Positions 21,377 to 35,300 of a stretch of 64,000 nt of DNA are shown here, piece after piece. The notes beneath the pieces are model-generated. The model did no database searches. It had not been told where the DNA came from and saw only the letters and a program-made list of their open reading frames with translations. The translations under genes were made by a program, and so were the position numbers. The stretch's first letter is position 1, and each line of letters starts with the position of its first letter. This DNA is from Steromphala cineraria. Lineage: Eukaryota > Mollusca > Gastropoda > Trochida > Trochidae. Location of the stretch: NCBI GenBank assembly GCA_916613615.1, contig OU744720.1, forward strand, positions 72,505,338 to 72,569,337, written 5' to 3'.

Positions 21377-23574
21377 TTAAAGGGGCAGTAGCACGTTTTT
21401 GATAATTTTATATTTCAAATATTTCACTGATAATTGTAAGTTAAAGCTCAATGTATTAATTTGACAGTGTCAAAAATTACATTACACAAGCCAATCATCC
21501 ATAGTGAGAGGACAAAGTATAGAGATTCACATAAAATCCATTGGCGGCCATTTTGTGTGAACACCTTTAAAGAGCCGCTGTATAACCTTTTTTTGATTTA
21601 TTTTTCAAAAGATTTTGGTCAAATAACTATATAACATAAATATTAGGCCAAAACAGCAACGATACACAGTTTCTCAATGAAGCTACAGCTAAGTAAACAT
21701 TGCGTAACAAGGCGTCTGCTTGTCGCCGTCCAGCGACAAACCAAAACAAGGCTGAGAGGCCACGGGCAAGGGATACCGGAAGTGACGTGGCAGTAGGCGA
21801 AGCGTTCGTCTGCTTATATGGAAAATGATAGGCGAAATCCGCAGTTCTGCATTTTCAAAGCGATTAACAGTATGCTATATCATTGTGTTGCTGTCAACTG
21901 TCCTAGAATATCTCCTGATGAAGTCTCCGTAGACAAATTCCCATCATATTGATGGTTTCACGCCAAATTGACCCGCTGTGTTAGGTCAAACAGAGGAATG
22001 TGACAATCTACATCGAACTCACGTGTTCCGATCACTATACCGATTTTCTGCTTCGAGCTCGCATTTTCACTGAATGAACAGTTTGGCATGCAGAGAAAAG
22101 GGAGATTAGTAAAATGTAAAACATAGCACATAGTATTGGGCTGATTTATGGTAATAATCCGAATATACAATGCTCACATTTAGATTTGAACGTTGTGTAA
22201 AAAGGTTGAATAAACAGTGACATTGGTCTGCAGGTGTTACTTACTTTCTTTAGATCAGATACTCACTTATTACACAATTACTTTACTGTCTATCGTATTT
22301 CCTGTCTGTTTCCTAATTAGATGATATCAAATGATGACTATAGCAGGTAGGTTATATAATGCACAATCATCAACACCTGGCTATTTTATGACATCAGCTA
22401 ATTAGGTAACATCAAATAGCAATTGTATTCCTTAACATCCCTTTTTTCTCCGATTGGTAAATTATAACCTATTAACCTGAAATTAGGAATACTGTTTTTG
22501 CTCTATCTGATAATTATTTTGGATAAGGTTCATTTAATAAATCTTCATTCTGTTTGGCCATGTATCGGGTATTGTTGTAGAAAATATCACCTCTATGTAC
22601 AAGAGTGAAAACATTAAGATTTTCAGTGAAATGCCCTATTAAAATAATGTTTTAAACAAGACATCAGTGATCATCCAATACATGTCTTTCATTGAGAATT
22701 GTAACTTGTCCATCACTAAATGAAATAACTAAGAAAAACGTATATATTTTTTATCCTGTTACAAAATGAAGTTAAAGGCAATTCTAAAAAAATGGTTTAA
22801 ATGTAAAAATAAAATAGTATTGTATAATTACATCCTTTCTGCTGTGCTACTAAAGTAATATTCAATAACAACCACCAACTGTGCACGAAGATAAAACAGT
22901 TCACACGGGAGCAATTGTTTACATATACATCCGGGTTCTCACGTGCAGTCTTATGACAACATTGCGCAAAGCGAGACCATCTAGGCCTACATGCTGTAGC
23001 ATTATGCGCACAACTTCGTTTTTAATCAGGGTCTTACGTTTACATCAATACAAATTGCCAGTTGAATAAATAAACTACCGATTTATTGAAGGTGTGAGAT
23101 GTTGGGATGTTGTTTAGGGTGTTTAATCAACGGTTAAACATTGAGCTGTACTGTTAGCTTGTGTTGTTTTACATAACGAGGGCACACAACGGGGTATCAC
23201 ATCGCCTACTAACACGTCACGAGGTAGTCACGCTTGAGTGCGTTTTATTCTGTTCGCCGGCCTAATTAGGCAGTGTTATGTATACAGTCGTAATTAAGCC
23301 GTTTCTAGGTCGATTTCAGTAATTTAAAGTTTAGTCAATGTCAAATTGTAATCACTATTTCACGAATCCTGAAAGTTGCCATATAGCATTTCAGTCCATC
23401 TTTAACTCATTTTGTGTAAGAAAAAGGAATTGCATGGCTAAACTTTACGTTATATATTTGAATTAGTACTGCTTCATTTAGTTTAAATACATTATCTTTC
23501 AATTGGAACCATTAATTTTCATATTCATGACATCACCTTATATTCTCCCTAAAAACGTGCTACTGCCCCTTTAA
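21377..23574. mobile_element. TTAA-flanked transposon (piggyBac-like ends), long copy
   Basis: The element 21381-23570 is flanked by TTAA on both sides. Its ends are mirror images: AGGGGCAGTAGCACGTTTTT on the left and AAAAACGTGCTACTGCCCCT on the right. The terminal 150-200 bp match the short copies at 49864-50219 and 61490-61814. The inner 1.8 kb (about 21568-23412) is absent from those and joins them at a TTTAA. A TTAA target duplication suggests a piggyBac-like superfamily. No transposase ORF is left, but a THAP-like relic lies at 21872-21985. Confidence 0.8.
21872..21985 (+). pseudogene. THAP-type zinc-finger relic
   Basis: An ATG opens a short frame whose beginning, MLYHCVAVNCP, followed by about 13 residues and DKFPSY, fits the start of a THAP domain: C-x4-C, then a conserved Phe-Pro. 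A stop follows directly, and WFHAKLTRC after the stop would be the continuation. The later C-x2-H pair and AVPTF box were not identified. THAP domains are known DNA-binding modules of P-element transposases and host proteins. This is a broken fragment inside the TTAA element. Confidence 0.45.
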
Positions 23575-26354
23575 AGCCACTTGCCTTCCAGCAAAGTACT
23601 GGTTAGTGTTTGATAGAGAATGTACTAACTAAAAGATACTGTTTACTGATTGGTACAGTGGAACACAATTTCAATGAAACTTTGCACACCTTACAAGATG
23701 TAGAACAGTTGGCTTGGGTAGAACAAAAAGTCGCCAAGCTGGCTCATTCATTGAGAAGTCCTGTGTAAGCAAGTAAAGGGTTTGATTGTAAAGCCAAGAT
23801 TGTTGACAGTGAAGCACCTGTGTTGTGAACTGAGTATGTTGTGAATGACTAGATCATTAGTATCAGGTTAATGAGGATCATGAGAAAACACACCAACAAA
23901 CAATCCTTCCAATATCATACACTCACTGGATTAAATATTGTGAGTTCTGGATTATGGTACACAAAATATTTCTCTCTTACTTTATATTTATATAATTCTT
24001 CTGATTACTTGGTTTGATTGAAGTGCAGTCAGGATAAACAACATAAAAACATACCACTTAACTTACTATTAAGTATTTTCAGCATTTGATCAAAAACATT
24101 TTCAACCAAACAAGATCTACCTAACACAAACTCTAAGGTCGTCAGATTGCACATCCCTAGACAACTTTCAACCCAAGACATAATCCATGCAAGTCTCTAT
24201 CACCAGGTGACTCAAGCCTTGCTGCATCACACCTGAATTTGTTGACTAAGTGCAGCACCGTCATCATCGATGAGTTGCAACATCCAGGTCATCCTCGAAA
24301 GGTCAAGCTCAGCTGAGATATGCTTGCACAGAAAATGCAACATAGTTAGCGATAGAGACTTGCATGATATCATCAGGGATTGGGAAAGGCAGGGATTGGC
24401 CATTTTGCACATTGGATGAAAATATGTCCCATTAAAAATTTGAAATTTACTATTGATGTAAAGGCAATAGCCCATTTGAAATTTAGAAAATACTGAAAAG
24501 GCTGAAAATGGCCCATTGTCAAAGATGTCTTTCCGAATCCCTGCATCATCCTCAACTTTATAACCATTTGCACCCCGATCTAATAGTCCTGATTCATCTA
24601 TGTGTCCTGTCTTTGGTATCTAACATTGCACACAAGTCATCACATTTCAAGTTTATACAAACCATATCTAAGTTATCAACACCATTTGTAAAAGTTCTGT
24701 AAACACGCTTGACAAATATCACTTGTTAAAGCTGGCTTAATCTATCTATTTCTGAGTACATTTTGTTCACTATGTACAGCCTTTGTACAATAAATCTAAA
24801 AATATCTAATAATCTAATGTCAATTGTTTCATGACGAACAACATAGCACTATGTCTCGAGTCCACTAAGAAAAACTTGCTATTTTTGCACGAGTTTTTAT
24901 ATTACTGTATATCTTTAAATATCACATTGTTTAAGACAAATTATGATTGTATATAACTTGTCATTCTACCAGTATCTGCAAAGTATTCGTTTAAAGGTTA
25001 TTCTCCATTTACATCATTTAAGTAGGGAATCTAGTAAACAAACTAAAATACTTCATTATAAATATATATTTGTTATTTTACAAATAATACAAATAATTGT
25101 TGACTGTATGATGTGTCAATGGCTTAATAATCATCTAATAAATAATATAAATAGTAATGCTAAGGAGTCAAATAAAAAATATTCTTAAAAGAATATTGCA
25201 CAATATCAAACATGTAATATTCAATGAAGATCAGTATAAATTACTAAAATCATGTATGATATATTCCAATCGTCAGTAATTGCAACAAATAATGTTTATT
25301 TATAAATAGTTTGATAATACAAAGAAATAGTCTGTATTTGCTCATGCTGATTATGATATCAAAAGGTTTTGATTACTTGTTTTTAAAGATTTCAAAGTGT
25401 TGTACCTGCAATGACTATGTGCTAAGGGAGTTAAGTTTCGCACAAGTTGCTGATAAAACTTCAGTATAATTGTTACCAACGAACTAGTTAGAATTAATGG
25501 CTAGATCAATCTACAATCTACATCAGTACTTTCTTTTAATTTCTTTTAATCTACTCTCCAGTAAAGTACATATGCACAACCATATAAGAAGGCCTTTCAC
25601 AATCATCCTTTCACAATCATATAGTTAACAAGAGAACGCAAGTTATTATTTGACCGAGAGAAAAGTCTTTGCAAAAAGTATTCAAATTAGAAGAATTAAA
25701 AAGAAAAGATCATTCTATTTTTATCTTGCAAATAAAAATCCTAGCCTCTATAAAATCATTTGCATAGTGCACAACAGAATTAATATTGCTAAATGATAAA
25801 TTGATATGGTGGTTCAGATTTTAGCCTGTTATGAAATAATAAAATTGATGCCTAAACCTTTACCAGCTTATTACCAGTTCATCCTTCCTCTCTTGAAAAA
25901 AACCCAATATTATTTCATAAATATTTCTTGATAAATATGTCTGAAAATAACAAAAATAAAAGATATCAAATAGAGGTGTTAACACAAAAACACAAAGCTT
26001 TTCATTCCCACAAACTCAATCAAGTAAAAAACACCTATCCCTTGGTTCAAACACAACAACAATGAACAATTATTTTGAGATTCTATTTTGCACTGAAATC
26101 AAATCTCATAACACGAAGCAAACATCCAATGTAAAAAACATATTCGCTTCATCACAGGGGATGTCATATACACACTGTGAATATCAAACGCTATTGAAAA
26201 TTATTGACAATATGACTCATAAAACATATTCGCTTCATCACAGGGGATGTCATGTACACACTGTGAATATCAAATGCTATTGAAAATTATTGACAATATG
26301 ACTCATGAGGTTACTATGACAACAAGGCTCCCGTCTCTGTTTCCATGGAGATGT
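23575..26354. other. Intergenic / 3' flank of syntrophin gene
   Basis: AT-rich. Presumably includes the syntrophin 3' UTR (the gene is on the minus strand and stops at 26355). The minus-strand ORF at 24227-24475 was examined and matches no syntrophin segment. Apart from the tandem duplication at 26135-26306, nothing else is supported. Confidence 0.5.
26135..26306. repeat. 86-bp tandem duplication
   Basis: AAAACATATTCGCTTCATCA starts at 26135 and again at 26221. Each copy ends TTGACAATATGACTCAT, and only two substitutions were noticed between them. It sits about 50 bp beyond the syntrophin stop codon, probably in the 3' UTR. Confidence 0.9.
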
Positions 26355-29300
26355 CTAGTAGTTGCTAAGGAAGGAGGGGTCGACAGATGAGAGTTTAGCT
26401 GATAGGAAGGCATGGACACAAAACATCAGTCGATGCAGATTGGTACATTCAACTTCCTGAAAAGATCATTCATGTTCTTGATATACATAATGGGATGGGT
26501 GCTAATAAACATTCAATTTCTAGATAACTAATGGAAATTGAAATTGCTCTTGGAATATCATGTACATCTCTTTGAAAGAAGAGGAAAATGATAGTTTTGC
26601 GACTGGGATGGGTGCCAATATCATACATTCAATTTCTAAACTAGAAATACGTGCATGTGATGCACTGTGATGTCCCCCGCTAACATTTAATCCGAAAGTG
26701 ACCCTACCCCCATTATGTACAAATTTCAAATTGTTTCCATGGAAACCAGCAAAATAACAATTCAGAATAACCAAAGTAGCAAAAGGCACCACTCCCCCAG
26801 TAGTTCTAACCACATATCAAGTCTAGTAAAAATATTTTGAATAGTTTTTAAGCTCAAGTACGGAAACAGACCCTACCCCCCATATACACCTAGTTCAACT
26901 TGTTTCTATAGAAACCAGAAAAATAATTCAGAATAACTAAAATAGAAAAAGGCACCACTCCACCACTAGGTCTAACCACATACCAAGTTTCGTAAAATCA
27001 TATTAAATAGTTTTTGCGAAATGGGCCGGAAATGGTCCTCCCTCCATATGTTCTAAGTTGAAAATGTTGTCATGGAAACCAGGAAAAATTATATAATTCA
27101 GAATGACCTAAATAGCAAAAGGCACCACTCCACCACTAGATCTAACCACAAACCAAGTTTCGTAACAAAATATTGAACGTTTTTGGAGATATGGTCCGGA
27201 AACGAAAGCCTCCCCCAATATGCACTAAGTTCAAAATGTTTCTATGGAAACCAGAAAAAATAAAAAATTCAGAATAACCAAAATAGCAAAAGGCACCACT
27301 CCAGTACTAGATCTAACCACATACAAAGTTTCGTGAAAAAATATTGAACGGTTTTGGAGATATGGTCCGGAAACGAAAGTGTTACGGAATTACGGAACCA
27401 CGGAACCACGGAATTACGGACGGGACTGAAAACATTATGTCTCCCGCAAAGCTTTGCGGGGGACATAATAACTAATGGAAATTGAAATTGCTCTTGGAAT
27501 ATCATGTACATCTCATTGAAAGAAGAGGAAATTGATAGTTTCACGAGTGGCCCAATTACAAGTGAAAATAGTTTCTTTTGTACCTCACAAGATGAGAGAT
27601 ACATTGTATTTGAAAAGAAATTCAAAAGTTTTATTTGTTTCAATTTCAAAAGCTTCAAAAATGTTGTTGATCTTATGAAGAGTAGCCAGATTACTTTGTT
27701 AAACACTGTTATTTCAGAACACCAGTCAATTGTTTCTTGACATCAACGATTAGCTCATAATGTAAAATTTGTCCACTTAGGTAGATTGAATGAATTCACT
27801 TCACTTTACTTTCACAAATGATAGTATTTAAACACAAAAAATTGGCGTTTCACTAATGAAAATCTTATGCACTGGTCTAAGCAATGATAATTGGTAGACC
27901 CGACACCTGTAGGTCCCAGCATAAAGGCGAATTCGATAATATTCTCATTGGGTACACATTATTTCATTTTCTGAATGTGCCACTCAGAAGCTTGGTACTA
28001 AATAGTTCAGTATTTAATTTTCTGAACATATTCCAAGTTGATCTTTAAATTTGTAATAAATCTTACCAAATGTTACGAAAATATAGAAATGAATTTATTG
28101 AGTGGCATTCAAGAAGATGGCAGCATCTTGATACTTTTCCTTGAAAAGGTCATGGCAGTTAGTTTCATGTTTCAAGCCAAATAAGTTATTATCTTACCCT
28201 TGATTCCATGTTTTTGGTCATGTCATTATGAAAAAGGAGCTTGAGCTTGGTCTTGCCGTCATCTGACGACCCTTTCAACTGGGAATATCTGTACGACCAT
28301 ACGTACGTCTTGGTTTCATGGTCCACCAATGAGAAACCATTCTCAAGGTCAAGGGTCAAACCTGAGAGGCGACCTCTCCATGTGCATCCAAAGGTCACAT
28401 TCTGGGAACAATTTGAAACCAAGTGAGCACAGCTTACATACCCCTGCTCTACTTGACTGCTATTACATACCAATAACCAAATAAAAGACATACATACAAT
28501 CTGGTAAGTAAATGATGATAACTGTCAATGGACCAAGGCGAGTTTTATGTAAGGAACAAAGTAAGAACTTTTGCCATTTTGGAGTCATATTGTTTTGGAG
28601 TAATTCTTCAGAAATTATTTCAGACAGACACAAACGGATGGACATAGGGAGTATTTTATACACCAACCACGTCATAGAGAAGGTATATAAGCAATCAATA
28701 TGATAAAATGGTCAGTATTTATACAACTATATTTCCAATCTGGATGATTTCAAAATGTTGTCTTGTCATATAATCAATTCAGATTTATTTCAGTTAAACA
28801 GCTGATTCTTAGCTATTTCCAGGTGTTTCAATTCATTTTGAATCATTTCGCATCAAGGGAGCAAACTCCATATTGAATTTAACCCTGTGTGAGTTGGAGT
28901 AACAGCTGTTACTGTAACATGTGTATTTTATCAGGAAAGTAGCATACCATCTTCACAACGTCACTGGCGAAACGAAAAAGTTTCTAAACTTTCCCATTCC
29001 TCCCTTGACATCATTGGCTGTAATTTCTGTGCTAGCATTTCAACCCGCTGCACGGAAGTAGAATAGTCCAATCAGAAGACAGCATGTTAAATGTACCAAC
29101 TTTTGTATGCGTTTTACAAGGGAGAGAAACACTGTAATTGAGTGATACATTAATGTTTGTCTTCTCTGCATTCTCGGTGCTCATCAAAAACATGAAAACA
29201 ACCATGCGGACTGAAGTTTAAAATTGAATTTCACTCAGTTTTCAAAAAGATCGTCTGTTAGTATTTTGAATTTGTTCAGAATGTAAACGGCAATTTCATT

Positions 29301-32300
29301 GGCTATTGTTGAAAGAGCTGATAAGGGGCGTAACTCGTGATCACGATAGGTGTCGCTGCTCCGGATCACCAGTTTTCTACCTTGTGATGGCAAGGTCTAA
29401 ACGAGAAGTTGCTCGATACGTTTTCACCTTGCCGTGGGAAGATGGTAGCATACTGACAGGCTGATGATGTAAGACAAACTGATGCACACAGACATCCAGA
29501 ACAACATCACTGCAAATGGAGTGAACCTCCAAATATGACCTAAAAAACAAGTATTCCTACCTTAAGTCTGTGGACGGCAAGACTATTGGTCTTGTACCAG
29601 GCTCTCTCTATGTGAAGCAGGTCGGACCTGGCTTCCACACTCAGTGTGATGGACTCTCCCGTACCTGTCCTCACCTGGCAACAGTGCTGCCGGTCGTCGG
29701 GCAGTTCATTATCCTGGGGGAGAATTGGTGGTGTTTTCAGAAAGAGTTCAAAATGTGAGAGAGAGTATCACTTGAAAAGATCCCAAGCAATACACAACAT
29801 TTTGGTTTGGTGACATCTACTTTTTAAATGGGATACTTGGATACTTTCAAATTATCCATCATTGAATTGGTTGATATGACATCATCAGAGAATACAAAGC
29901 TAATAGAAAGCTCAGTAAGTGTCATTTGATTTCAGGTGAGAGACCTACTCATAAGAGTCCGATTCTACAATTCTCCATCATTATGGCTCTCAATTATGAT
30001 AATAATAACATTTAGGTATTTACTGACCTTGAGTAACTTGAACATACACTCATACACTTTGTACTTCATATCACATCGGGTCCAGTCTCGGGCATGCATC
30101 TGATGAACATGAAACATGAAGATAATAGTTTCCAGAATATAGAGACATACAGTCAATCTGATCATGAACACTTCAAGAGAAGTGACATCTCAAACAACTT
30201 GGACACATTTTCATTTCACTTTAAGACTCTAACCAAAACATCACTATCTGAGCACTCACCTTAAGCAATAAATTTGATCATTTCGCATTTGTTCGATTTT
30301 TTTAGGGCTTTTCATGTTGTGAGAATTGCTAACCTTGATTTTGCATATGGCTTACAAACAAACACAGAACAGACCTATGGATTCATTTCTCATTATTCTT
30401 TCCTAATGAAAGGGCAAAACCATCAATTTGTAAACACGGTCAATTTATAACCAAATCAAAACTTTTCAGACAGTCAATATCATTGTTAAGTCTTTTTAAA
30501 ACCACCATGTTTTGAGGAAGAAAAGGAACAATATATTGTCTCAGCCAGACCACAAACTTGATTTTTCCTACACGGTCTGAGTCCATAAAATGAGGTGTAA
30601 TTGCATAAAAAAGATCTTAACAATACTGTATCAACATCTAAATTGTTGAATACCCTAATGAAAGTTTTTCCAAAGAGATTAATTCACTCACAGGAGGAAC
30701 ATCAAAGAGAAAGATTTCGGGTCCTTTGAGAGCCATGAACTTAGCCTTCCACGGCTGGTTACACACGACAGCAGACATCCTCTGTTGACTCCAACACATG
30801 TGGGCTATCTGCAACATTGACGTAAATATTGTGGGTTATGAAAGGGAATTTGACTTGTAGGTACACAATAATAGATTTCAATGTTGAAGACAGCGCGTTT
30901 GAGTGTTTCAGGGATGTAAAAGAGTACCCTGTATTTAAAGTTTGCCATAAAGGTGATTAAAACACTTGTAATAATAGTAATGGGTATTTGCGGAGACAGA
31001 TGAAGCCATGCTTCATTCACAACAGATGCAAACTATTTGGAATCTTTTAAAATGTGTCCATGTCAGTCTTTACATACAAAACACCTTTCTTCATCAACTT
31101 CAATTTGAAGATAGAAAGGAGTCCCAACCTCTGTCCAGTTCAGTCAAAGTCAAGCATCATGAGCAAACTGTGGGTTGGTCACACAACATCAAATGTATTA
31201 CAAGAAGGGAATCAAACTTACATGGTCTGTAGGTACCAGTAACTTGTTTGTCATCTGAACCTGCAAAAATAGTTCAACATTAATCATTTGCAAAACTTTG
31301 GAAAGGAACAGGAAAGGGGTTATAGCATATATTTATGACCTATTCAACTTCATCATCAGGGTATTAATGACTCCTACAATGTATGATGAACTTGTTTTAT
31401 GATATCACTTACTATCTTCCAATTACTCATAACGATAAAAGCATTTAGCAGCAAAGCCAACATGCTTGATTCTAAGTTTAATGGTAATAGGTTATAAATA
31501 GTGAATACATTTCAAACACAGCAGACACTCAGGTGATTGAAAGTTGCAGCTTTAATATTTGAAAAACTTTTTCATTTCCCTCAACAATAGAGTTGGTTTG
31601 TTTGACCTATGACACATTTTGAGTCAACTGCTCAAGAATGATTCTCTCCTATTCAGCAGGTAAAGAATGAGACTGTGTCTATGTTCTACTCACCATCTGC
31701 AGGAGCAGGTTGTCTATGTTGGTGGTGACGGTCTGTATCCACTCGGCCAACATCCGGTTATCTTCACAATACAACACTCCAGAACTCGACCCGTCACAAC
31801 CAAACACCTCAAAACAATTCATCCTGAAAAATTGCAATAGCTTTTCAAGAGGCAAGCGTATAGTAGTCTGGGAGATGGAATTTTTATAATACACATGCTC
31901 ATCACTAAAGTTTCTTTCTCATCACAAAAGATTCTTTCATTTGATAAATGGAGCAAATGATAATATGAAAAAGGTTAAGGTCAAATATATATGTCAAGTA
32001 TGATCTACTTAACTTGCTTAATGGTACAGCAATGTTTTGAACAGGGGTCGAAATTAGTCCTATTGGGGTACTAGCCATTCGGACTAGTTCAATCCTGGAA
32101 GCACTAGCCCAAAGACATTTTGACTAGCCAAATACACCGATATAATCATATTTTTTTTTAATTCAACTAGTCCTTCGGACTACCAATCATTGCACTTTAC
32201 TAGCCCAGCATCTTTTGCACTAGCCATGGGCTACCGGGCTAGTGCTAATTTCGAACCCTGGTTTATGTTTTCCAGTGTATTTCGGTCAAGCATATAAACC

Positions 32301-35300
32301 TCAGATGTCATAATCGTGTCATTTTGGAGGTAATTCTTTTCTCGGGTAAACTTGCTTTCAACGTCACATCGCTTCTCACCGGGACATTCTAGAATATCCC
32401 AGGGACATTCTAGAATAACTTTTATTTTTACTTTACTTTTTTATATATTTTACATTTATACAAGACTCATAACTTGTAAACATTACGAAACAAACAAATG
32501 GATTTGTAAAATTTGAACATTTAACAAATTCTGATTTAACGTTTCAAGCAGGATTCGAACCCGCAACCTCTATGTTGTTAAACAGCGCTCTTACCGCCTC
32601 AGCTACAGAGGCTTGTTGTCAGCAAATGTTCATTTTGTTGTGTCATCACTGACACTGTAATTTTTATATACATAATGTTAATATATATTAAATTTGATTC
32701 TAAAATTGTATGCAAAGTGTATATTTAAAGTCTTTCGCGAAGAGCTGCTGTTAAACAGAAAACTTGCAAGGATTGGCTGCGTTTGTGCGATACTTTCAGT
32801 GTTATTATATATTTCAATATTTTACGGTTTTTCCCCTCAGCCCTCATGTTTACATTTCAATAAAACCCTATGGACAGGTTAATATCCTTTACATAGCCAA
32901 TACAGTGTTATACCCATCTATCACTTTCCTGCATTTGGCCACTCAGGAATGGTAACCTACCTCAGTTTGTCGGTGCCGGGGAGGAACCTGGTCAGCCTGG
33001 CGTACAGGAGGGGAATGGAGGTGACCGTCGTCCACTGTCTCTCTAGTCTTGGGAGGCCTGGGATCAACGGACCTGACAGCTAAAGGGAGATAACTTGTGA
33101 GAGTTTCAGTTCATAACTTCTATAGGTGGTTACATAATATTGATGAGGACATTTATATTGCTAACTTTCTATGCTCAAGCATAAACAAGGTGCTACTCAA
33201 AATTAAATGTATTTTCATAGCATCTACAAAGCTTTTAACGTGACTATGTAGGTCCTTACATCCGTATAGATAAAGGGAGATAACTTTCAGATAAGCATTC
33301 AGTCATAAGTGCTTTGTAAATTGAAGAATATCAAATAAGATATTAATGTGATTATGTCTGGTATTGAATGAAAATAAACTTCTGGTTCATCGCTGTGATC
33401 AAAAGATAGAGCAACAATATTTAATTATATAAAAACTCATGATTTCAGAATTCCATGACGACAGTTATATATTTAATAGATAAACTAAAATGTACTTACT
33501 GGAGTGTCTTCAGTTTTCACCCGTTGATGATGGTTACCTGCAATTATTATTTCTTGGTGAATAATTATTCATGGATAAAATCAACAAATTTTGTGCAGGA
33601 AATCTTAAAAACCTAAATAGTCATAGAAAAGAACAGACATAACTAATACTCAAAGAATCAAATTGTTGACCCACCTTTGTTAAGGAAGTGTGAAGCTGGT
33701 CGAAAGTGTTTGACCGCCAACTTGACCACACTGCCCTCCGTCTCCTTCATTGCGGTCACCACTTGGTCGTGTGTGTACTCTTCCACATTCACTCCATTAA
33801 CCTGCATAATTCATGAATAATATTTTTCTGTTTCAATGCTATTTATTTTTTTCTCACTTTTTGCAAATGAATGCTCGAATTAAATCTTTAAGGAAACATG
33901 GTCAACAGCCATGAAAATCAAAAGAAATTAATATTTGAACAATTCTGTATTCCATCTTAATTGAGTTTTACTAAGAAAATCTGATTATCCCATCAAGGGA
34001 AATGGCTGCGCTTTTAACTTGTACCACTGACGATAAACTGTGGGAGCCTGTATTTAGATTAGCCAAAAACTGTCCTTATTCTGAATGACACATCAAAATA
34101 TATTGCACATGATTTGTCCATTCCTATTATCAAATTCTGAGTTTAGTAAATTGTTGATGTATTGCATACCATTCTTAGCTAATTAAACTCTCTGAATCTT
34201 GAATAAAATGAAATTTTAACATTTAATAAATTTCCACTTTAAAGACTTTTATTTTTTTCAGAATACCAAAGTGGAACAGAACTGCCAAAATCTTACCATT
34301 AATGTCAAATTTCGTATAACTAAAACTAAATAACTAAACTTAAATACCATCAGTATGAATAACATAAGTTACCTGAATGTCATTTTCAAGGGCTTTTCAT
34401 CTGGCACACACTTTCAAGCACATTTCAAATCTGTGCGAACCCTGATTTAATAAATTTCCAGTTTTACAGATTTAAAAAAAAAATTCAGAATACCAAAGGG
34501 GAACAGATTAAAAAACTGCCAAAATCTTACCATAAATGTCAAAGTTTGGTAACTAAACCTAAAAAGCATCAGTTACCTGAAGTATGGCATCCCCCACCAG
34601 GAGCTCCCCGGACCGGTCAGCAGCCTGATCCTTGATGATGCGAGATATGAGGACAGGGAGACTGTGTTCCGCCCCTCCCTTCACACACAGGCCGAGTCCA
34701 CTCCCCTCTCCACGGTCTATAGACACCTCCCGCAGCTGTACACAGGGAACATACATGGGTATTAAACTGTTGTTGAATACAAATAACTCATTCAGGGTTT
34801 TACATAGTCAATGAAACTGAGAGTCCTGGGGATTTCGAGCACATATTATTTCAAGAGTCCTTAAAAAATCATAGAGGTTGTTGCACTTGATAAAAAGGTT
34901 GATAAAGAATTGCATATAATGGGATGGTTATTGGTTGATGTTTTAATCCCACCTTGACATGAAAATCATACTGAAATGGGTTTTCTTTGAAAGATTAGAT
35001 ATTTGTATCAGAATAATACTGAGTCACAGAGGACCCTCATGATTATTTTTATGGGGTCCTCCTGACATTTTCTGCGTCAAATACTCAAGAAAGTTGAGGT
35101 CTGTAAAACCCTGGTCATTGTAAAACATTTTGTGTGCAAAAACCTTGCAATTTTTAATGGTGTTCCAATAGTGTAAAACTAACCGCTATCATTATCCGTT
35201 ACCCTGTTGGAGAACAACTTGCTAAAGACATGAAACTGTTCCAAACTCCAGAAATTGAACCCTGGCATTATGCTTTCTGTTAAGTGTGTTGTGCAAAGAG

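Noticed and set aside
24227..24475. Possible terminal exon of syntrophin or a transposase piece
   Set aside because: Does not match the syntrophin tail, which is found instead at 26355-26456. No other frame or domain support.
27269..27706. 145-residue minus ORF
   Set aside because: Runs across the tandem-repeat element and its flanking duplication; no conserved motif.
28463..28675. Extra syntrophin exon
   Set aside because: Exons at 29713-29561 and 28401-28198 join in phase without it, and the sequence resembles a common intronic repeat.
32538..32612. Functional tRNA gene
   Set aside because: Good A and B boxes but no pairing acceptor stem and an irregular anticodon arm.
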